Notes under the pieces: model-generated | Database searches by the model: none | The model's input: the letters and a program-made list of their open reading frames with translations, nothing else | What the model was told of the DNA's origin: nothing | Program-made: the position numbers and the translations under genes | Shown here: positions 62,990 to 64,000 of the stretch, in pieces | Numbering within the stretch: the first letter of the stretch is position 1 | Layout: each line of letters begins with the position of its first letter | From: Chitinophaga silvisoli | GTDB taxonomy: Bacteria; Bacteroidota; Bacteroidia; Chitinophagales; Chitinophagaceae | Length of the DNA: 64,000 bases | Direction of reading: 5' to 3' | NCBI RefSeq assembly: GCF_003412465.1 | Contig: NZ_QTJV01000004.1 | Location: forward strand, 1-64,000

Positions 62990-63742
62990 ATGAAACTGAA
63001 GAACAAAGTAGCTATAGTTACAGGCGCATCGAAAGGAATAGGAGCATCTATTGCAAAGTATTTTGCCGCAGAAGGGGCTAAAGTGGTTGTTAACTATGCA
63101 TCCAGCAAAGAAGGTGCGGACAAGGTTGTAAAGGCCATTACTGACAACGGAGGTACTGCCATTGCGGTACAGGCTGATGTGGCAATAGAAGCGGATATCA
63201 ACCGCTTATTTGAGGAAACGAAGAACGCATTCGGCGGGCTGGATGTACTGGTAAATAATGCAGGTATTTATGACTGGGCACCCATTGAGCAGGTAACAAG
63301 AACATCATTTCATCAGCAATTCAACACGAATGTTTTAGGACCTGTTTTCACCATACAAGCTGCTTTAAAGCTTTTTGGTGATAAGGGTGGTAATATCATC
63401 AATATCAGCTCTGGTGTAAGTAGAATGCCAGCGGCTACTGGTTCTGTCTATTCTGCAACAAAGGCTGCATTAGATGCAATTACCGTTGCTTTATCAAAAG
63501 AACTGGGTGGTAAAAAAGTACGCATCAATTCTTTGTTGCCGGGTTCTGTTGAAACTGAAGGTACCCATGCCACAGGAATTATCGGCAGCGATTTTGAGCA
63601 GCAATTGGTGGCCAGAACGCCATTGGGCCGTATAGGTCAACCTGAAGATATTGCAAAGGCTGCAGTATTCCTGGCTTCTGATGATTCAGCGTGGATCACG
63701 GGAGAGTTGATCTCTGCATCCGGTGGTATTTATGGTTTTTAA
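62990..63742 (+). CDS. Short-chain dehydrogenase/reductase (FabG-like)
   Basis: The product is 250 residues, a classical SDR: VTGASKGIG at 10-18, NNAGIYDWAP, NISSGVS and YSATKAALD (Tyr-x3-Lys). The C-terminus DDSAWITGELISASGGIYGF is typical of glucose-dehydrogenase/3-oxoacyl-reductase-like members. It is paired divergently with an HxlR regulator. Confidence 0.94.
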   Translation: MKLKNKVAIVTGASKGIGASIAKYFAAEGAKVVVNYASSKEGADKVVKAITDNGGTAIAVQADVAIEADINRLFEETKNAFGGLDVLVNNAGIYDWAPIEQVTRTSFHQQFNTNVLGPVFTIQAALKLFGDKGGNIINISSGVSRMPAATGSVYSATKAALDAITVALSKELGGKKVRINSLLPGSVETEGTHATGIIGSDFEQQLVARTPLGRIGQPEDIAKAAVFLASDDSAWITGELISASGGIYGF

Positions 63743-63743
63743 T

Positions 63744-63777
63744 AAAAAAGCCTCCGGTTGATTCCTGAGGCTTTTTT
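63744..63777. terminator. Bidirectional terminator
   Basis: Eleven-bp arms AAAAAAGCCTC/GAGGCTTTTTT (63744-63754, 63767-63777) enclose a 12-nt loop, with T- and A-tracts on each side. It serves the SDR gene and the convergent gene at the right edge. Confidence 0.9.
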
Positions 63778-63778
63778 A

Positions 63779-64000
63779 TTAATTCTCCTGTTGATATGTA
63801 AGGAGATTATTACTTTCTTTTCGCTGCTTTAATATGTTGACATATCTCAGCGCCAGTTTATTGTTATAATTTTCGTACGCTTTCTGTGCCCACTCAATTG
63901 CGTTGTCTAACTGACCGTTTATTTCACAAATGATGGCCATGTTATAACAGGCACGACCCGCTATGGTACTGCTGGATGCCCTGGTTTCTTTTTCCCATAG
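63779..64000 (-). CDS. C-terminal end of a TPR-type protein (DUF6340-like), partial
   Basis: The last 73 codons are visible; the rest lies beyond the right edge. They read WEKETRASSSTIAGRACYNM, AIICEINGQLDNAIEWAQKA and YENYNNKLALRYVNILKQRK. This is a TPR helix pair followed by a tail, as in Bacteroidota DUF6340 lipoproteins. The terminator at 63744 ends it. Confidence 0.75.
   Translation of the reverse strand, partial: LWEKETRASSSTIAGRACYNMAIICEINGQLDNAIEWAQKAYENYNNKLALRYVNILKQRKESNNLLTYQQEN

Overview
The window looks like a chromosomal segment from a Bacteroidota organism of the Chitinophaga type. The evidence is type IX secretion (T9SS) C-terminal sorting domains, a gliding-motility-type CHU_C domain, TAnnTTTG -7 promoter elements, almost no Shine-Dalgarno sequences, many Bacteroidota-specific lipoproteins and DUFs, and moderate GC with AT-rich intergenic DNA. 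The genus is inferred from protein character; no 16S gene is present.

Layout. 1-6357 (minus): the N-terminal 2119 codons of a giant secreted Ig-like adhesin with near-identical 216-bp repeats, running off the left edge. 6.6-10.1 kb: lipoprotein, quinone-reductase-like MDR plus AraC regulator, small conserved protein. 10.4-12.9 kb (minus): a tight three-gene operon with a transglutaminase-like protein, a secreted protein joining an RHS-core motif to a metzincin protease, and a small lipoprotein. This is the best candidate for an undescribed system. 13-24.8 kb: EthD/HxlR pair, M1 aminopeptidase, Sel1 protein, SDR/AraC pair, pentapeptide protein, TetR/SDR pair with three matching operators, LysR, GNAT, an HhH-domain protein and a CPBP protease. 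25.2-28.1 kb: molybdate transport genes modA, modB and modC, interrupted by a four-copy 85-bp tandem repeat, with an in-frame 36-bp repeat inside the ModC TOBE domain. 28-34.7 kb: retropepsin-like protein, two paralogous tail-fibre-like surface proteins, a 29-copy 14-bp repeat array reaching the start of an AraC gene, then a nitroreductase operon. 35 kb: a 60-bp repeat array and tRNA-Asp. 36-39.2 kb: a lipoprotein and a large T9SS protein.

39.2-43.2 kb looks decayed: a copper-ATPase remnant with a nonsense codon, a frameshifted DUF3307 gene and another frameshifted fragment, around an intact HhH plus PD-(D/E)XK-like nuclease, an RRM protein and a perfect 50-bp palindrome. 43.2-49.6 kb: serine hydrolase, beta-propeller lipoprotein, acyltransferase and glutaminase-family protein. 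49.7-64 kb: a run of small redox or xenobiotic-type enzymes, most with their own regulator (SDR/AraC, LLM oxidoreductase, F420-type reductase/HxlR, dihydroflavonol-reductase-like, extradiol dioxygenase, 2OG oxygenase, DLH hydrolase/AraC, HxlR/SDR), plus a Calx-beta/CHU_C surface protein and the C-terminus of a TPR protein at the right edge.

Two themes recur. Enzyme-plus-dedicated-regulator cassettes dominate, including three closely similar AraC paralogues each beside a different enzyme. Tandem repeats are also unusually frequent, both inside genes and directly upstream of them.
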